From positions 1 to 34,027 of the IMG/VR virus record IMGVR_UViG_3300030329_004568: 34,027 nt of DNA; one strand, 5' to 3'. Made by a program: the position numbers and the translations under genes. This document shows positions 33,644 through 34,027 of this stretch, one piece after another; the stretch's first letter is position 1; each line of letters opens with the position of its first letter. The stretch is from a virus. Below the pieces are notes generated by a model that was given only the letters and a program-made list of their open reading frames with translations, did not search any database and had not been told where the DNA came from.

Positions 33644-34011
33644 TGTATACTTATAAAATCTCTCCATTAAAAATAGTTGATGGAGATACAATTGATGCTG
33701 AGATCGATTTAGGTTTTGATATCAAAGTAAAAAAAAGAATCAGATTCATGGGAATAAATGCTCCAGAATCTAGAACTAAAGATTTAGAAGAAAAGGCTAA
33801 AGGTTTAGCTGCTAAAGATAGAGTTAAACAATTATTAGATGGTTGTGAAAATATAACATTGAAATCACATGGTGTGGGTAAATTTGGTAGATGTTTAGGA
33901 GAAATATTTTTAGATAAAGTAGATGGACAAGAAAAAATAACATTAGAAAGCTTAAATGAATTATTAATAAAAGAAGGTCATGCAAAAGAATATCATGGCG
34001 GAAAAAGATAA
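33643..34011 (+). CDS. Thermonuclease-family (SNase-like) nuclease
   Basis: A 122-residue protein of the Staphylococcus nuclease family. The core motifs are in place: VDGDTIDAEID (residues 12-22, with D13 and D15), RIRFMGINAPE (32-42) with Arg34 and Glu42 matching catalytic Arg35 and Glu43, and FGRCLGEIF (81-89) with Arg83 matching Arg87. The calcium-ligand Asp40 position is Asn39 here, a change also common in other phage versions. No signal peptide is present, so it probably acts in the cytoplasm, for example on host DNA or RNA for nucleotide recycling or in genome processing. The TAATG overlap with the barrel gene places it in the same operon, at its right-hand end before the next gene. Family assignment is firm; its exact substrate is inferred. 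Confidence 0.88.
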   Translation: MYTYKISPLKIVDGDTIDAEIDLGFDIKVKKRIRFMGINAPESRTKDLEEKAKGLAAKDRVKQLLDGCENITLKSHGVGKFGRCLGEIFLDKVDGQEKITLESLNELLIKEGHAKEYHGGKR

Positions 34012-34022
34012 AATATAAAATT

Positions 34023-34027
34023 ATGCC
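34023..34027 (+). CDS. Start of a further gene, cut by the right edge
   Basis: The last five bases read ATGCC, preceded by the leader AATATAAAATT, which matches the A/T-only leaders in front of the other starts (for example at 4862 and 16937). Only Met and probably Pro are visible, so nothing can be said about the product. The gap from the nuclease stop is 11 bases, so this is probably another operon member. Confidence 0.35.

Overview
The window is a compact, one-directional block of a double-stranded DNA tailed-phage genome. All 20 confidently called genes lie on the + strand and nearly every base is coding. The longest gap is about 74 bases, so no stretch over 300 bases lacks a gene. I see no tRNA, rRNA, CRISPR array, insertion sequence or integration module. 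The DNA is AT-rich. None of the non-overlapping starts has a clear Shine-Dalgarno sequence; they sit behind A/T-only leaders such as AAAATTATGGC. Four neighbouring gene products carry export signals, and one ends in what looks like a type IX secretion (T9SS) sorting tail. Together these point to a marine Bacteroidota (Flavobacteriia-like) host. The early neck and stabilization genes resemble those I know from crAss-like and Cellulophaga podoviruses and related marine environmental phages. With no tail tube, sheath or tape-measure gene in view, a short-tailed virion is likely, but this is inferred from sequence recognition rather than a database search.

Layout. 1-1160: terminase large subunit, cut by the left edge. 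1163-6433: portal, an acidic scaffold-like protein and the major capsid protein, closed by a strong hairpin terminator. 6508-7347: a conserved virion-associated protein of unknown role, followed by a second very stable hairpin. 7408-7566: a 52-residue protein with a Cys-Gly-Cys motif, missed by size-limited gene finding. 7573-16893: neck, stabilization and other structural genes, including an 1892-residue stabilization protein. 16937-29470: three consecutive genes of rising size (243, 566 and 3355 residues) that look like internal, ejected virion proteins. The last is a giant protein with a zinc-protease motif and a complete HAD phosphatase motif set. 29537-34011: a tightly overlapped operon of envelope-directed proteins (single-membrane-span coiled coil, redox-dead thioredoxin, repeat-rich secreted protein, small lipoprotein, outer-membrane-barrel candidate) ending in a thermonuclease. 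A further gene starts at the right edge.

How the genes may work together. The left two thirds build and fill the head and the short tail. The 243/566/3355 trio parallels in order and size trend the T7 gp14/gp15/gp16 core proteins that form an ejection channel. The right-hand operon appears aimed at the host cell envelope. The repeat family in its 739-residue secreted protein also occurs once at the tip of the stabilization protein, tying the virion to the secreted product. The most novel candidates are this envelope cassette, the giant polyvalent protein and the sugar-binding-like domain inserted in a neck protein.
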